Shown here in pieces: positions 1 to 10,756 of a stretch of 64,000 bases of DNA. Under the pieces are notes generated by a model. That model saw nothing but the letters and a program-made list of their open reading frames with translations. It ran no database searches and was not told where the DNA came from. The DNA is from Pantoea trifolii (GTDB lineage Bacteria; Pseudomonadota; Gammaproteobacteria; Enterobacterales; Enterobacteriaceae), in the NCBI RefSeq assembly GCF_024506435.1, contig NZ_JANIET010000001.1, forward strand, positions 806,001 through 870,000, given 5' to 3'. A program made the translations under genes and the position numbers. How positions within the stretch are numbered: position 1 is the stretch's first letter; each line of letters begins with the position of its first letter.

Positions 1-1086
1 ATCAGCGCGCGCTAACGTTTGCGCTTCATGCCATTCCGCCAGACGCGCCAGCATCACATCCAGCGCACCCGCTTCTTCGCCAACCCGGATTAGCTGGGCA
101 CAAAGGGGAGTGAACAACAGATGTTGTTGCAGCGCCTGATGCAGCGGCGCACCCGCAGCAATGTGCTGCTGCAACTGAATGATGGCATCGCGCCACAACC
201 GGGAAACCAGCGTCACCTCAACCGCCTGCAGACTTTGTAGCAGGGTTAAACCGGATTGCTGCGTAAGTTGCAGGATGGCGTATATCTGGCTGAGCTGCCC
301 GCCGCGCCACAGCGGTGATAACAGCGGCATGCGCAGCAGCCATTGATGTACGCGCTTTTGCCACGCTACTGAACGACGATAAGTTTGCAGCACAATCCCG
401 ATAAATACGGCGCATATCAGCGACAGCGGCAGTGCAGCTTTTTGCAGTAGTTCTGAGAGCGACATCACTGCGGCAGTAAAAGCGGGCAGCGGTGCATCAA
501 AGCTGGCATAGACGGAGACAAACTCCGGCAAAACAAACAGTAGCATGCCAGCACTGACCGCCAGCGCCACCAGCAAGATAAACAGCGGATAACGCAGCGC
601 CTTGACCACTTTCTGCCGTAAGTATTGCTGTTTACTTTGCTGCTGTGCCAACTGGCGACAGCACTCATCGAGCTGGCCGGTTAACTCACCCACTTGCATC
701 AAAGCAGGAAACAATGGTGGAAAGATCTGCGGCCACTCCTGCAAGGCTTGCGAGAAGGGCTCACCGGCGATAACGCGGCGCTGCAATCCCTTAAGTAATA
801 CCCGCCAACCGGCATGGGGATGGCCTTCTGCCAACAGAATCAAACTTTCCGCCAGCGGCAAACCGGCCTTCAGCAGCGTCGCCAGTTGCCGCACCAGGTC
901 GATTTTTTGCTGCCACTTCCAGTCGCGCGAACGCCAGCATTTTCCACGCTGCCAGCTCACCGGCAGCATGCCGCGATCGGAGAGTTGATTGAACAACGCA
1001 TCCTGGCTGGCGTTAAGTGATTCGCCTTCCTGCAGCACGCCCATGGTATCGAGCGCCTGCCAGCGGAAATGATAGAGATTAGCCAT
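1..1086 (-). CDS. hofC: HofC, type IV pilin assembly inner-membrane protein (GspF/PilC family), 3' end outside window
   Basis: Inner-membrane platform protein of type II secretion/type IV pilus-like systems; it works with the HofB ATPase to assemble PpdD pilin. Translation from the ATG at 1086 begins MANLYHFRWQALDTMG and stays open to the window edge, so about 362 residues are visible and the C-terminus is missing. An N-terminal GspF domain (motif LVRQLATLLKAGLPL near residue 65) is followed by membrane segments around residues 165-190 and 215-235. The second GspF repeat includes LTLLQSLQAVEVTL. The start overlaps the hofB stop by 8 bases (ATGGCTAA), implying translational coupling in a ppdD-hofB-hofC operon, as in E. 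coli. Confidence 0.93.
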   Translation of the reverse strand, partial: MANLYHFRWQALDTMGVLQEGESLNASQDALFNQLSDRGMLPVSWQRGKCWRSRDWKWQQKIDLVRQLATLLKAGLPLAESLILLAEGHPHAGWRVLLKGLQRRVIAGEPFSQALQEWPQIFPPLFPALMQVGELTGQLDECCRQLAQQQSKQQYLRQKVVKALRYPLFILLVALAVSAGMLLFVLPEFVSVYASFDAPLPAFTAAVMSLSELLQKAALPLSLICAVFIGIVLQTYRRSVAWQKRVHQWLLRMPLLSPLWRGGQLSQIYAILQLTQQSGLTLLQSLQAVEVTLVSRLWRDAIIQLQQHIAAGAPLHQALQQHLLFTPLCAQLIRVGEEAGALDVMLARLAEWHEAQTLARAD

Positions 1087-2467
1087 CGCCCAATCCCACC
1101 ACGCGCTGCATCTCTTCAAAAGACGTATCGCCGCGACTAACCGCTTCCAGCCCCGCAGCCAGCAAGGTTTTCATTCCCTGTTCATTTGCCAGCGTGAGCA
1201 GATGTTCCAGCGGCATATCTGCCGAAATAGCATTCTGCAATTTGCTGGTTACCGGCAAGATTTCAAACAGCGCCAGCCGCCCGTAATAGCCGGAGAAGCA
1301 GTGATCGCAGCCGGGCGCTCGCCAGGTTTGCAGCGTGCCCGGCCAGAGTTCGGCCGGCAGATGGGCGATAGCTTGTCCCGGCTGGCGACAATGCACGCAT
1401 AGGCGTCTGACCAGACGCTGCGCCACCACTAACTGCAAAGCGGGACCCAGCAAATAGCCGGGAATATCCATCTGGCGTAGGCGCGTCAGTGTTTCGGCGG
1501 TTGAGTTGGTATGCAGTGTGGAAAGCACCAAATGGCCGGTCTGCGCGGCTTTAACGGCAATGCTTGCCGTCTCGGCATCACGAATTTCCCCGACCATAAT
1601 CACATCGGGATCCTGGCGCAGCAGGGCGCGCAGTACACGGTTGAAATCGAGCCCGCTGCGCGGTTGGATCTGCGTTTGATTGATGCCATCCAGCGGAATC
1701 TCAACCGGATCTTCCACGCTGCATACATTCTTTTCCGGCACGTTCAGCGCGCTTAATCCGCTATAGAGCGTGAAGGTTTTACCGCTGCCGGTGGGACCGG
1801 TGACCAGAATCAAACCTTGCGGTTTCGCCAGCGCACTTTTCAGCAAGCGCAGTTGGGCGGCGGGCATGCCGAGTTTATCGAGCGTGATGGCGCTGTTTTC
1901 ACTTTGCAGCAGCCGTACCACGGCTTTTTCACCCTGGCTTACCGGCAGTGTTGAAAGACGAAACGCTGCCAGTTTGTCGTCTATTTCCAGCGTAAACTGT
2001 CCGTCCTGCGGTAGACGCCGTTCGGCGATGTCCAATCCACCGAGGATTTTCAGGCGCGCCAGGATTGCAGCGGGTTGTGCTTCTGAGGGCTGAGGCAGTT
2101 TGTGCAACACGCCATCGATGCGCAGGCGCACCCGTAATCCCTGGCGCTGTGGTTCGAAATGCACATCTGAGGCTCGGCGCTGAATGGCCTGACGCAAAAT
2201 CTGATCGACCGCGTTAATCGCTGACTCAGCGCTGGCGTGTTCTCGCGGTGCTGCGGCGGCATCCGGTTCGTGCAGTAACTGCTCAAGGCGTGCTGCAGGC
2301 CAGCACTCGACATCCACCTTGCACTGGCTAGCGAACTGTAACGCCTCCAGCAGCAGTGGATCGGGCGTGTCTGCTACCGCTACGCGCAATAGCGTGGCGT
2401 CGTGATGCAGTATCACTGCCTGATAACGTGCGCACAACGCATGCAGCGCACTATTAGGATTGTCCAT
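1079..2467 (-). CDS. hofB: HofB, GspE/PilB-type secretion ATPase
   Basis: Cytoplasmic hexameric ATPase that powers pilin assembly. The 462-residue protein has a Walker A motif GPTGSGKT (residues 224-231), an Asp-box/Walker B region with DPDVIMVGEIRD (286-297), a His box around STLHTNSTAETLTRL (316-330) and a zinc-binding Cys pair set (C357/C360, C387/C390) typical of GspE. The N-terminal GspE domain looks short and degenerate, as in E. coli HofB. Its ATG shares one base with the ppdD stop (TGATG), and its stop overlaps the start of hofC. The role in natural competence or DNA uptake in enterobacteria is known for the family but not shown here. Confidence 0.95.
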   Translation of the reverse strand: MDNPNSALHALCARYQAVILHHDATLLRVAVADTPDPLLLEALQFASQCKVDVECWPAARLEQLLHEPDAAAAPREHASAESAINAVDQILRQAIQRRASDVHFEPQRQGLRVRLRIDGVLHKLPQPSEAQPAAILARLKILGGLDIAERRLPQDGQFTLEIDDKLAAFRLSTLPVSQGEKAVVRLLQSENSAITLDKLGMPAAQLRLLKSALAKPQGLILVTGPTGSGKTFTLYSGLSALNVPEKNVCSVEDPVEIPLDGINQTQIQPRSGLDFNRVLRALLRQDPDVIMVGEIRDAETASIAVKAAQTGHLVLSTLHTNSTAETLTRLRQMDIPGYLLGPALQLVVAQRLVRRLCVHCRQPGQAIAHLPAELWPGTLQTWRAPGCDHCFSGYYGRLALFEILPVTSKLQNAISADMPLEHLLTLANEQGMKTLLAAGLEAVSRGDTSFEEMQRVVGLGDG

Positions 2468-2910
2468 CAGTTGGCATCCTTATCAGCAAAGCGGAACTGC
2501 TCGAGGCAGCTATCGCGCAGGCTGCTGTTATCGCTGGTGCAGCTGCGTTGCCAGCTCAACGTGCCATCGGTTGCGCTCCAGATTGGCAGCATTTCAACCG
2601 TCAATCCGCTGAGACTTTCCTGGCCGGTCAGGTTGATGGTTCCATTAACGACGCTGAGCGTTGCCACATAGCGCGACCCTTTGGCCACCGGAATACCGCG
2701 TTGTCCTGCCTGACACTGCGCCGGTCCGCCACGTTCAATGGCGCAGAGTTCTACGGCTGTTTTGTACGAAACCATGGTTTGCAGCATGTCGGTGAGCGCT
2801 GCGCGTTGCAGGTAGTTTTGGTAGGCCGGTAAACCGATGGCGCTGAGAATGGCGACGATACCAATCACAATCATCAATTCGATAAGAGTAAAACCGCGTT
2901 GTCTGTCCAT
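2467..2910 (-). CDS. ppdD: PpdD, prepilin peptidase-dependent major pilin
   Basis: Type IV major pilin. The start MDRQRGFTLIELMIVIGIVA is a classical class III leader: short basic leader, cleavage after Gly6, Phe7 as the methylated N-terminus and Glu at mature position 5, followed by a hydrophobic assembly helix to about residue 35. The 147-residue length matches E. coli PpdD (146). Cysteines in the C-terminal half (for example C-x6-C near residues 52-65 and pairs near 120-135) would form the usual pilin disulfides. First gene of the ppdD-hofB-hofC operon; the leader peptidase (GspO/PppA) is not in this window. Confidence 0.95.
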   Translation of the reverse strand: MDRQRGFTLIELMIVIGIVAILSAIGLPAYQNYLQRAALTDMLQTMVSYKTAVELCAIERGGPAQCQAGQRGIPVAKGSRYVATLSVVNGTINLTGQESLSGLTVEMLPIWSATDGTLSWQRSCTSDNSSLRDSCLEQFRFADKDAN

Positions 2911-3088
2911 AGTGAGGCTCCTTGTTGTGGAGCCGCTACGGTAGAAAAGGGCGAGGGAAAGCGGAAGTCAGGCCTGCGCAAGGCTGGAAAGTATCACGCA
3001 GAGAATCGTCAGGATTACAGCGCAGAGAACAGCGTTTTGGAAGCCATCTCGCATATCTGCCGCGCTAACAGGCGGCAGGCGTAGAGCA

Positions 3089-4042
<954 letters not shown>

Positions 4043-4166
4043 TCATTGCCAGTTGCTGGTGGTGAAATGTTTAGTATCCTGAACTCACCTGCGCGGCGCA
4101 TTAAGTCGCAAGCCTGTTGAGTGAAACATGTTATTCTCAGCCTGATTTTGCTTAGGATTTAACAGC

Positions 4167-4718
4167 ATGAAACTGGAAGAGGGCTGGATTACCAGCGCGC
4201 GTAAAGTACCTTCACCACACTTCAATCAGCGTCCAAATGATGAAGTGCCCTCGCTGTTGGTGATTCACAACATCAGCTTACCGCCCGGTGAGTTTGGCGG
4301 GCCGTGGATCGATCGGTTGTTTACCGGCACGTTGCCTGCCGATGCGCATCCCTATTTTGCGGACATCGCCCATTTACGCGTGGCGGCGCACTGTTTAATC
4401 CGCCGCGACGGCGAGCTGGTGCAATATGTCTCTTTCGATCAGCGCGCCTGGCACGCCGGCGTGTCGCAGTTTGAAGGACGTGAAAGCTGCAACGATTTTT
4501 CCATGGGCATTGAACTGGAAGGCACTGATACGCTGCCCTATACCGATGCGCAGTACGCGACTTTGCAACAGGTGACTCACCTCCTGCTGCAGCACTATCC
4601 GTTGACGCCTGCGCGCATCACCGGCCATAGCGATATCGCACCAGAGCGGAAAACCGATCCCGGTTCCTCTTTTGACTGGTTGCGCTATAAAGAATCCATC
4701 AGGCAGGAGAATCCCTGA
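4167..4718 (+). CDS. ampD: AmpD, 1,6-anhydro-N-acetylmuramyl-L-alanine amidase
   Basis: Cytoplasmic zinc amidase that strips the peptide from anhydro-muropeptides during cell-wall recycling; its loss derepresses AmpC in species with ampR. 183 residues (E. coli AmpD has 183). Zinc ligands H34 (LVIHNISLP), H154 ([14 protein letters not shown]) and D164 are present, as are catalytic E116 and K162. The stop is 16 bases before ampE, and SD-like GGAG lies in the gap, so the two form the usual ampDE operon. Confidence 0.97.
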   Translation: MKLEEGWITSARKVPSPHFNQRPNDEVPSLLVIHNISLPPGEFGGPWIDRLFTGTLPADAHPYFADIAHLRVAAHCLIRRDGELVQYVSFDQRAWHAGVSQFEGRESCNDFSMGIELEGTDTLPYTDAQYATLQQVTHLLLQHYPLTPARITGHSDIAPERKTDPGSSFDWLRYKESIRQENP

Positions 4719-4734
4719 TACAGCAGGAGCGGGT

Positions 4735-5589
4735 ATGACGTTGTTTAGCTTGTTATTAGTTTTAGGTTGGGAACGCCTGTTTAAGTTGGGTGAGCATTGG
4801 CAACTGGACCATCGGCTGGAGCCGCTGTTTCGTGGCCGCCAGCGTTTTTCCCTGCTGCGCACGCTGATGATGACAGTGATAGCGATGCTGATCGTTTGGC
4901 TGGTGGTGTGGAGCCTGAAAGGCATTCTGTTTGGCGTGGCGCAACTGTTGTTCTGGATTGTGGTGGGATTACTGTGTATCGGCGCGGGTTCGGTGCGACT
5001 GCACTATCACAGCTATCTCAAAGCGGCGAGTCATGACGATGAAGCGGCGCATCAGGCGATGGCGGCCGAACTGACGCTGATTCACGGTGTGCCGGTCGAG
5101 TGCAGCGAGCGCGAATTCCTGCGAGAACTGCAAAACGCGCTGATTTGGATTAACTTCCGCTTCTATCTTGCGCCGCTGTTCTGGTTTGTGGTCGGTGGAC
5201 CTTACGGCCCGGTGCTGCTGGTGGGTTATGCGTTCCTGCGCGCCTGGCAGAGCTGGCTGGCTAAGCATCATTCGCCGCTGGAGCGCTCGCAGTCAGGCGT
5301 TGATCGTCTGCTGCATGTGCTGGACTGGATCCCGGTGCGTTTGGCCGGCGTGGCTTATGCGTTGCTCGGCCACGGCGAACGTGCGTTACCCGCCTGGTTT
5401 GCCGCGTTGGGCGATCTGCATCGCCCGCAATATCAGGTGCTGACCAGCCTGGCGCAATTCTCGCTGGCACGCGATCCGCACATGGATAAAGTCGAAACGC
5501 CACGGGTTGCGGTGGCGTTGGCAAAGCGCATCTCTCTGGTGCTGGTGGTAGTGGTCGCGCTGTTGACGATCTACGGCACGCTGGTGTGA
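4735..5589 (+). CDS. ampE: AmpE, inner-membrane regulatory protein of the ampDE operon
   Basis: Predicted inner-membrane protein with about four transmembrane segments, suggested as a signalling component in beta-lactamase induction; its molecular function is not settled. From ATG 4735 (preceded by GGAGCGGGT) it is 284 residues, the same as E. coli AmpE, and starts [20 protein letters not shown]. Hydrophobic segments lie near residues 45-68, 70-85, 155-180 and at the C-terminus. The last 19 bases overlap the 3' end of the convergent GH43 gene. Confidence 0.95.
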   Translation: MTLFSLLLVLGWERLFKLGEHWQLDHRLEPLFRGRQRFSLLRTLMMTVIAMLIVWLVVWSLKGILFGVAQLLFWIVVGLLCIGAGSVRLHYHSYLKAASHDDEAAHQAMAAELTLIHGVPVECSEREFLRELQNALIWINFRFYLAPLFWFVVGGPYGPVLLVGYAFLRAWQSWLAKHHSPLERSQSGVDRLLHVLDWIPVRLAGVAYALLGHGERALPAWFAALGDLHRPQYQVLTSLAQFSLARDPHMDKVETPRVAVALAKRISLVLVVVVALLTIYGTLV

Positions 5590-6524
5590 TCGGCGGGCGG
5601 CACGCCGAAATCTGGAGTGCCGTCTTCGCGCCAGTCGAAGTATTTCAAACGCGTATGGCGATTCGGATCCCACAGCGGATCGCCCTCGATTTCGGTGTAA
5701 TTGCGCGCGTGATACACCAGCACCGCTCTTCCCGTTTCATCTACCGTAAAGCTGTTGTGTCCTGGTCCGTATTGCTGATTATCCCAGCTGGTGGCAAATA
5801 CCGGCCGCGCGGACTTATGCCAGGCGCTGATGTTGAGCGGATCGGCTAACACATCAATGCTTAATATTCCCAGGCAATAATTTTCATCAGTCGCGCTGGC
5901 GGAATAGGTGACAAACAGCTTGTCGCCATGCTGAATTACCGCCGGTCCTTCGTTGACGCTGAATCCCGCGCACTCCCATTCATACTCCGGTCGGCTCAAC
6001 ATCAGCGGGGCGCTTTTCAACGTCCACGGATTGAGCAACTCGGCAAGATACAGGTTGGAATTTCCGGGAATCGCCGGATCTTTTTGCGCCCACAGATACC
6101 AGTGTTTGCCTTGATGCTGGAAGTAGGTGGCATCCAGTGAGAAAGCGTCGATGGGCGTATGCACGCGGCGGCAGGGTTGCCAGTTACCGCTCAGCGGATC
6201 GGCATCGTTGCACACCAGCGCATACATGCGGTGCTGGAACAGGCCATCTTTTATCGCACGCGTCGGTGCGGCGGCGAAATAGATTACCCATTGCCCGTTG
6301 ATATGATGCAGCTCCGGCGCCCAGATCAGCGCGCTAAACGGGCCGGTATCCGGTTTGTGCCACACCGTTACCGCTTCTGCCTCAATCAGGCCAGCCAGCG
6401 TCGAGGCATAGCGAATCTCCAGTCGGTCATATTCCGGCACCGAGGCGATAAAATAGTAGCCATCGGCATGACGCAGAATAAAGGGATCGGCGCGTTGAGT
6501 AATAAAAGGATTGGGCCAGCTCAT
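5571..6524 (-). CDS. Glycoside hydrolase family 43 protein, putative intracellular arabinosidase/xylosidase
   Basis: 317 residues from ATG 6524. The three GH43 catalytic residues are visible: general base D13 in RADPFILR, pKa-modulating D131 in SLDATYF and general acid E192 in NEGPAVI. H256 in GPGHNSF is the metal/structural histidine of the fold. No signal peptide is seen, so it probably acts in the cytoplasm on short oligosaccharides imported by the adjacent transporter. Its size and motifs resemble exo-alpha-L-arabinofuranosidase-type members (single five-bladed propeller, no C-terminal lectin domain) more than the roughly 530-residue beta-xylosidases; substrate is inference. The start overlaps the transporter stop by 4 bases (ATGA), so the two are coupled. 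E. coli has no such pair between ampE and aroP. Confidence 0.88.
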   Translation of the reverse strand: MSWPNPFITQRADPFILRHADGYYFIASVPEYDRLEIRYASTLAGLIEAEAVTVWHKPDTGPFSALIWAPELHHINGQWVIYFAAAPTRAIKDGLFQHRMYALVCNDADPLSGNWQPCRRVHTPIDAFSLDATYFQHQGKHWYLWAQKDPAIPGNSNLYLAELLNPWTLKSAPLMLSRPEYEWECAGFSVNEGPAVIQHGDKLFVTYSASATDENYCLGILSIDVLADPLNISAWHKSARPVFATSWDNQQYGPGHNSFTVDETGRAVLVYHARNYTEIEGDPLWDPNRHTRLKYFDWREDGTPDFGVPPADHTSVP

Positions 6525-7927
6525 TTGATCTCTCCAGGTTGCGCAGTCGCAGAGGACGCGATAGGGGATTCGTGGTGTGAATGGGCACGGCGCAGCGCCA
6601 GATCGGCCTGAATCGTACGCATTAAGTTGCGATCCACTTTCATTAAACGCACTACGCCGGCGGTGATCAGATATCCGACGCCCGGAATCACCGTGAACAG
6701 CAGCATGATGCCATTGATGGCGTTGGGTGCCTGCTGTTTTGCGCCCGCATCGTAACCGTAAATTGACAGCAGGAAACCGACCATCGCCCCTGCAACCGCC
6801 AATCCCACTTTGAGGAAGAACAGGTTGCCGGAGAAGCTCATGCCGGTGATGCGTTTGCCGGTTTTCCATTCGCCGTAATCATCCACGTCGGCCATTAGCG
6901 ACCAATGCAGCGGCGACGGAATTTGATGCAGGATATTCAGCAGGAAGTAGGCGATCACCACCGCAACCGTGGCGTGCGGATCAATCCAATAGAAGCCGCA
7001 GGAGAACAGCGCCAGCGCGATGTTGGTCCAGAAGAACACCTTGAGCTTGCACCAGCGATCGGTGAGGATTTTCGCCAGCGTGCTGCCGCACATCATGCCG
7101 ATCACGCCAAGGCTGATAAACAGCGTGGCAAAGTGCGTTGATTGCCCCATCACCCAGGTGACGTAATACATGGTGGCGGCCATGCGGATGAAACCGGGGC
7201 AGACGTTGCAGAAGGTCAGCAGCAGAATGCGCACCCACTGATCGTTTTTCCATACGTCGCGCAGGTCTTGTTTCAAATCATCGTTGCTTGGCGTGGCAGG
7301 TCGAATGCGCTCGCGCACCGTGGCAAAGCAGAACAGGAACATCACCAAACCAATCAGCGCCAGCACGCTCATCGCCAGTTGATAGCCGCGCGCTTTGTTG
7401 TCGCCGCCAAACCATTCGGCCATCGGCAGCAGCGAAAGTGAGAGGATCAGCGTGGCAATACCCACCATCACAAAGCGATAAGACTGACAGGAAACGCGCT
7501 CACCCGGATCGTTGGTAATCACGCCGCCCAGCGAGCAGTAAGGAATGTTGATGGCGGTGTAAGTGAGTGACATCAGGAAGTAGGTGACAAACGCCCAGAT
7601 GACCTTGTTGTCGTAACTCCACTCCGGCGTGGTAAACATCAACACGCTGAACAGCACGTAAGGCACGGAAACCCACAGCAGCCACGGGCGGAAACGGCCC
7701 CAGCGGCTTTGCGTGCGGTCGGCAATCGCGCCCATGATCGGATCAGTAACCGCATCGAGTACGCGCACCGAGAGCAACAGCGTGCCGACCAGCGCCGGGG
7801 CTAAACCGAATACATCAGTGTAGAAATAATTGAGGAACAACATGATGGCACCGCCAATCATGTTGCATCCGGCATCGCCCATGCCATATCCCAGTTTCTC
7901 TCTGAACGAGAGGGCTGCTCCTTTCAT
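6521..7927 (-). CDS. GPH-family glycoside:cation symporter (MelB/YicJ type)
   Basis: 468-residue secondary transporter with about 12 hydrophobic segments. The N-terminus LGYGMGDAGCNMIGG and the motifs AVTDPIMGAIADRTQSRWGRF and SLMADVDDYGEWKTGKR are signatures of the glycoside-pentoside-hexuronide symporters (MelB, XylP, YicJ, YagG). It probably imports arabino- or xylo-oligosaccharides with a cation; substrate is inferred from the GH43 partner. Promoter-proximal gene of a two-gene operon, ending in a 4-base overlap with the GH43 start. No dedicated regulator lies next to it. Confidence 0.9.
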   Translation of the reverse strand: MKGAALSFREKLGYGMGDAGCNMIGGAIMLFLNYFYTDVFGLAPALVGTLLLSVRVLDAVTDPIMGAIADRTQSRWGRFRPWLLWVSVPYVLFSVLMFTTPEWSYDNKVIWAFVTYFLMSLTYTAINIPYCSLGGVITNDPGERVSCQSYRFVMVGIATLILSLSLLPMAEWFGGDNKARGYQLAMSVLALIGLVMFLFCFATVRERIRPATPSNDDLKQDLRDVWKNDQWVRILLLTFCNVCPGFIRMAATMYYVTWVMGQSTHFATLFISLGVIGMMCGSTLAKILTDRWCKLKVFFWTNIALALFSCGFYWIDPHATVAVVIAYFLLNILHQIPSPLHWSLMADVDDYGEWKTGKRITGMSFSGNLFFLKVGLAVAGAMVGFLLSIYGYDAGAKQQAPNAINGIMLLFTVIPGVGYLITAGVVRLMKVDRNLMRTIQADLALRRAHSHHESPIASSATAQPGEIK

Positions 7928-8089
7928 TGATCGTCTCCAGCGATATGATGAGCAGGAATTATCTGTGCAAAATCAGTAATCTGCTGGGGAGCAAATGGTC
8001 GGGTAGATGGACAAAACGCGCGGGCGGGGAAAAATGTGAGCCAGATCCGAAGTGCTGCCCGGCAACGGCGTGCCGGGCAGAGAACAACA

Positions 8090-9445
8090 TTACGCTTTCT
8101 GTAGTTTGTTCTTGATGGTGTAACCGATAGCCAGAATCACCAGCCAAACCGGAATCAGCCAGACCGAAATCGCCATACCCGGCGTCATCAGCATGATCAC
8201 CAGCACACCGGCGAGGAACACCAGGCAGATCCAGTTACCCAGCGGATAGAGCACCGCTTTAAAGCGCGTGGTCACACCTTGCTGGTCTTTCTTCTTACGG
8301 AATTTCAGGTGCGCAAGGCTGATCATCGCCCAGTTGATCACCAGCGCAGAGACCACCAGCGCCATCAGCAGGCCAAAGGCTTCGCCCGGCATCAGGTAGT
8401 TGATCAGGACACACAGCAGGGTCGCTACGGCTGAGACCAGAATGGTCGCGACCGGCACGCCACGGCTGTCAACTTTCAGCAGTGCTTTCGGCGCGTTGCC
8501 CTGTTGCGCCAGGCCGAACAGCATGCGGCTGTTGCAGTAAACGCAGCTGTTGTAGACCGACAGCGCCGCCGTCAGGATCACCACGTTCAGCGCGTTGGCC
8601 ACAAAAGCATCGCCCAGCTCATGGAAGATCAGCACGAACGGGCTGGTATCCGCCGTTACGCGCGTCCACGGCAGCAGCGACAGCAGCACCGCCAGTGAAC
8701 CGATATAGAAAATCAGGATACGCCACAGCACCTGATTGGTGGCTTTCGGAATGCTCTCTTGTGGATTGTCGGCTTCTGCGGCAGTGATGCCCACCAGCTC
8801 TAAACCACCAAAGGAGAACATGATGATCGCCATCATCATCACCAATCCGGTCATACCGTGTGGCAGGAAGCCGCCCTGATTCCACAGATTGCTGACGCTC
8901 GCTTGTGGGCCGCCGTTGCCGCTAAACAGCAACCAGCCACCAAACAGGATCATGCCGATGACCGCGACCACTTTGATAATCGCGAACCAGAACTCCATTT
9001 CACCAAACACTTTTACGTTGGTCAGGTTGATAGCGTTGATCAGCACAAAGAAGATGGCAGCCGTGGCCCAGGTGGGGAAATCTGGCCACCAGAACTGCAC
9101 GTATTTACCGACGGCGGTCAACTCAGCCATCGCCACCAGCACATACAGCACCCAGTAGTTCCAGCCCGAGGCGAAACCGGCGAAGTTGCCCCAGTATTTG
9201 TAGGCGAAGTGGCTGAAGCTGCCGGCAACCGGCTCTTCAACTACCATTTCGCCCAGCTGGCGCATAATCAGAAAGGCAATAAAACCGGCGATCGCGTAAC
9301 CGAGAATCACGGCCGGACCGGCCGATTTAATCACTGATGCGCTGCCCAGAAACAGACCAGTACCTACGGCTCCGCCCAGCGCAATCAGCTGAATATGGCG
9401 ATTCTTTAAGCCGCGATGCAGCGTGTCGCCATGCTGTTGTTCCAT
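8090..9445 (-). CDS. aroP: AroP, aromatic amino acid:H+ symporter
   Basis: APC-superfamily amino acid transporter for Phe, Tyr and Trp in the inner membrane. 451 residues, 12 predicted transmembrane helices. The N-terminal block RGLKNRHIQLIALGGAVGTG and internal blocks such as MRQLGEMVVEEPVAGSFSHF and EADNPQESIPKA are nearly identical to E. coli AroP. Position just upstream of, and divergent from, pdhR matches E. coli. PheP is the closest paralogue, but synteny and sequence favour AroP. A TyrR-box-like sequence lies upstream. Confidence 0.95.
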   Translation of the reverse strand: MEQQHGDTLHRGLKNRHIQLIALGGAVGTGLFLGSASVIKSAGPAVILGYAIAGFIAFLIMRQLGEMVVEEPVAGSFSHFAYKYWGNFAGFASGWNYWVLYVLVAMAELTAVGKYVQFWWPDFPTWATAAIFFVLINAINLTNVKVFGEMEFWFAIIKVVAVIGMILFGGWLLFSGNGGPQASVSNLWNQGGFLPHGMTGLVMMMAIIMFSFGGLELVGITAAEADNPQESIPKATNQVLWRILIFYIGSLAVLLSLLPWTRVTADTSPFVLIFHELGDAFVANALNVVILTAALSVYNSCVYCNSRMLFGLAQQGNAPKALLKVDSRGVPVATILVSAVATLLCVLINYLMPGEAFGLLMALVVSALVINWAMISLAHLKFRKKKDQQGVTTRFKAVLYPLGNWICLVFLAGVLVIMLMTPGMAISVWLIPVWLVILAIGYTIKNKLQKA

Positions 9446-9509
9446 ACAAACCTCGTGATGTTGTTATTGTGCACCTGCAGTGCGCGCACTGTAAGGCTGT
9501 TTACCCTAA

Positions 9510-9527
9510 TGTATTCTTTTCTTTACG
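9510..9527. promoter_or_regulatory. Possible TyrR box upstream of aroP
   Basis: TGTATT-6-TTTACG fits the TyrR consensus TGTAAA-N6-TTTACA with three mismatches outside the TGTA/TTAC core. It lies about 65-80 bases upstream of the aroP start. E. coli aroP is repressed by TyrR through similar boxes. A second TGTAA...TTTAC pair just beside it (about 9490-9505) has the wrong spacing. Confidence 0.45.
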
Positions 9528-9909
9528 GTATCTGGCGTGCTGTGTGCATGCATGAGCTACCACGGCGTTCAGAATAGTGATAAGCGCGCCGCTTTGCACC
9601 TGCTTTTGCTTTTTGTGCTGAGAGATGACTGAAAAAGCAGCAGCATCCTCTGCGCGCCCGTCACATTATTTCTGCCATGAAAAAAGCGTGAACACGAATA
9701 GCTTTCGCTTATGGTTATGCCGCATTGACTCCGCTAACTCAGTGTAAGGTTTGGTAAAAACACAATTATTTAACATTTGCCACAGGCCAACATTTTCCTT
9801 CTTTATTCCGGTAAGTTAGTGCAGCGCCATTGCCATCGTCCCCGGAAGTGTGAAGCCCACCATATAGACACAAGGTGAATACTTTGTTACTTTACCGGCA
9901 CCATTTTTC

Positions 9910-9926
9910 AATTGGTATTACCAATT
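9910..9926. promoter_or_regulatory. PdhR operator
   Basis: Perfect inverted repeat AATTGGTA-T-TACCAATT, matching the PdhR consensus ATTGGTNNNACCAAT, 32 bases before the pdhR ATG. E. coli has the same operator at the same place, where PdhR represses pdhR-aceEF-lpd until pyruvate releases it. Confidence 0.9.
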
Positions 9927-9958
9927 TACTCCGGACGTTTGGCTGATAAGAAGGGAAG

Positions 9959-10723
9959 ATGGCCTACAGTAAAATTCGCCAACCCAAGCTCTCCGATGCG
10001 ATTGAGCAGCAGCTGGAATCCCTCATTATGGAAGGGACGCTCCAGCCGGGTGAAAAACTGCTCCCTGAGCGTGAACTGGCGAAACAGTTTGATGTCTCAC
10101 GTCCATCCCTGCGCGAAGCAATTCAGAGCCTGGAAGCCAAAGGCCTGCTGCTACGTCGTCAGGGTGGCGGCACCTTCGTCCAAAAAAATCTCTGGCAAAG
10201 CCTGAGCGACCCGCTGGTCGGTCTGCTTGCTGAACATCCAGAATCTCAGTTTGACCTGCTGGAAACCCGCCACGCGCTGGAAGGCGTTGCTGCTTATTAT
10301 GCGGCACTGCGGGGAACCGATGAAGATCTGCAGCGCATCCGTGACTGCCATCTTAACATTCAGCAGGCACAGGACAGCGGCGATCTCGACGCAGAGGCCG
10401 ATGCAGTAATGAAGTATCAGATCGCTGTCACAGAAGCGGCCCATAATGTGGTGCTGCTGCATCTGCTGCGTTCCATGGGCCCTATGCTGGAACAAAACGT
10501 CCGTCAGAATTTTGAATTGCTCTACGCTCGTCGGGAAATGCTGGCGAAAGTGAGCGGTCACCGCGCCAGTATCTACGAGGCGATTGTGGCGCGTGAGCCA
10601 GAACAGGCACGCGAGGCATCCCATCGTCACCTGGCGTTCATTGAGGAAATCTTGCTGGATAGAAGTCGGGAGCAGAGTCGTCGTGAACGCTCCCTGCGTC
10701 GTTTACAGCAACGTAAGGAATAA
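9959..10723 (+). CDS. pdhR: PdhR, pyruvate-sensing GntR-family repressor
   Basis: Transcriptional regulator of the pyruvate dehydrogenase operon. 254 residues (the E. coli length), beginning [20 protein letters not shown]. The N-terminal winged helix (about residues 8-75) includes [21 protein letters not shown], followed by QGGGTFV, the wing of GntR regulators. The C-terminal FCD (FadR-type) all-helical domain binds pyruvate. The start is fixed by AAGGGA 7 bases upstream. It is the first gene of the operon and is autoregulated through the palindrome at 9910. Confidence 0.97.
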   Translation: MAYSKIRQPKLSDAIEQQLESLIMEGTLQPGEKLLPERELAKQFDVSRPSLREAIQSLEAKGLLLRRQGGGTFVQKNLWQSLSDPLVGLLAEHPESQFDLLETRHALEGVAAYYAALRGTDEDLQRIRDCHLNIQQAQDSGDLDAEADAVMKYQIAVTEAAHNVVLLHLLRSMGPMLEQNVRQNFELLYARREMLAKVSGHRASIYEAIVAREPEQAREASHRHLAFIEEILLDRSREQSRRERSLRRLQQRKE

Positions 10724-10756
10724 CGCACGGCAACGAACGTGCGGAAAACACGACGG

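Larger units (their letters stand above)
9446..9958. other. aroP-pdhR divergent intergenic region (513 bp)
   Basis: No convincing protein-coding gene. It should hold the aroP promoter (reading left) and the pdhR promoter (reading right). Two sites can be named, a TyrR-like box near 9510 and the PdhR palindrome near 9910, which have their own entries. The stretch around 9600-9850 is A/T-richer, with TTGCTTTTTGT-like runs and no clear hairpin terminator. I see no tRNA or sRNA that can be supported. Confidence 0.6.
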
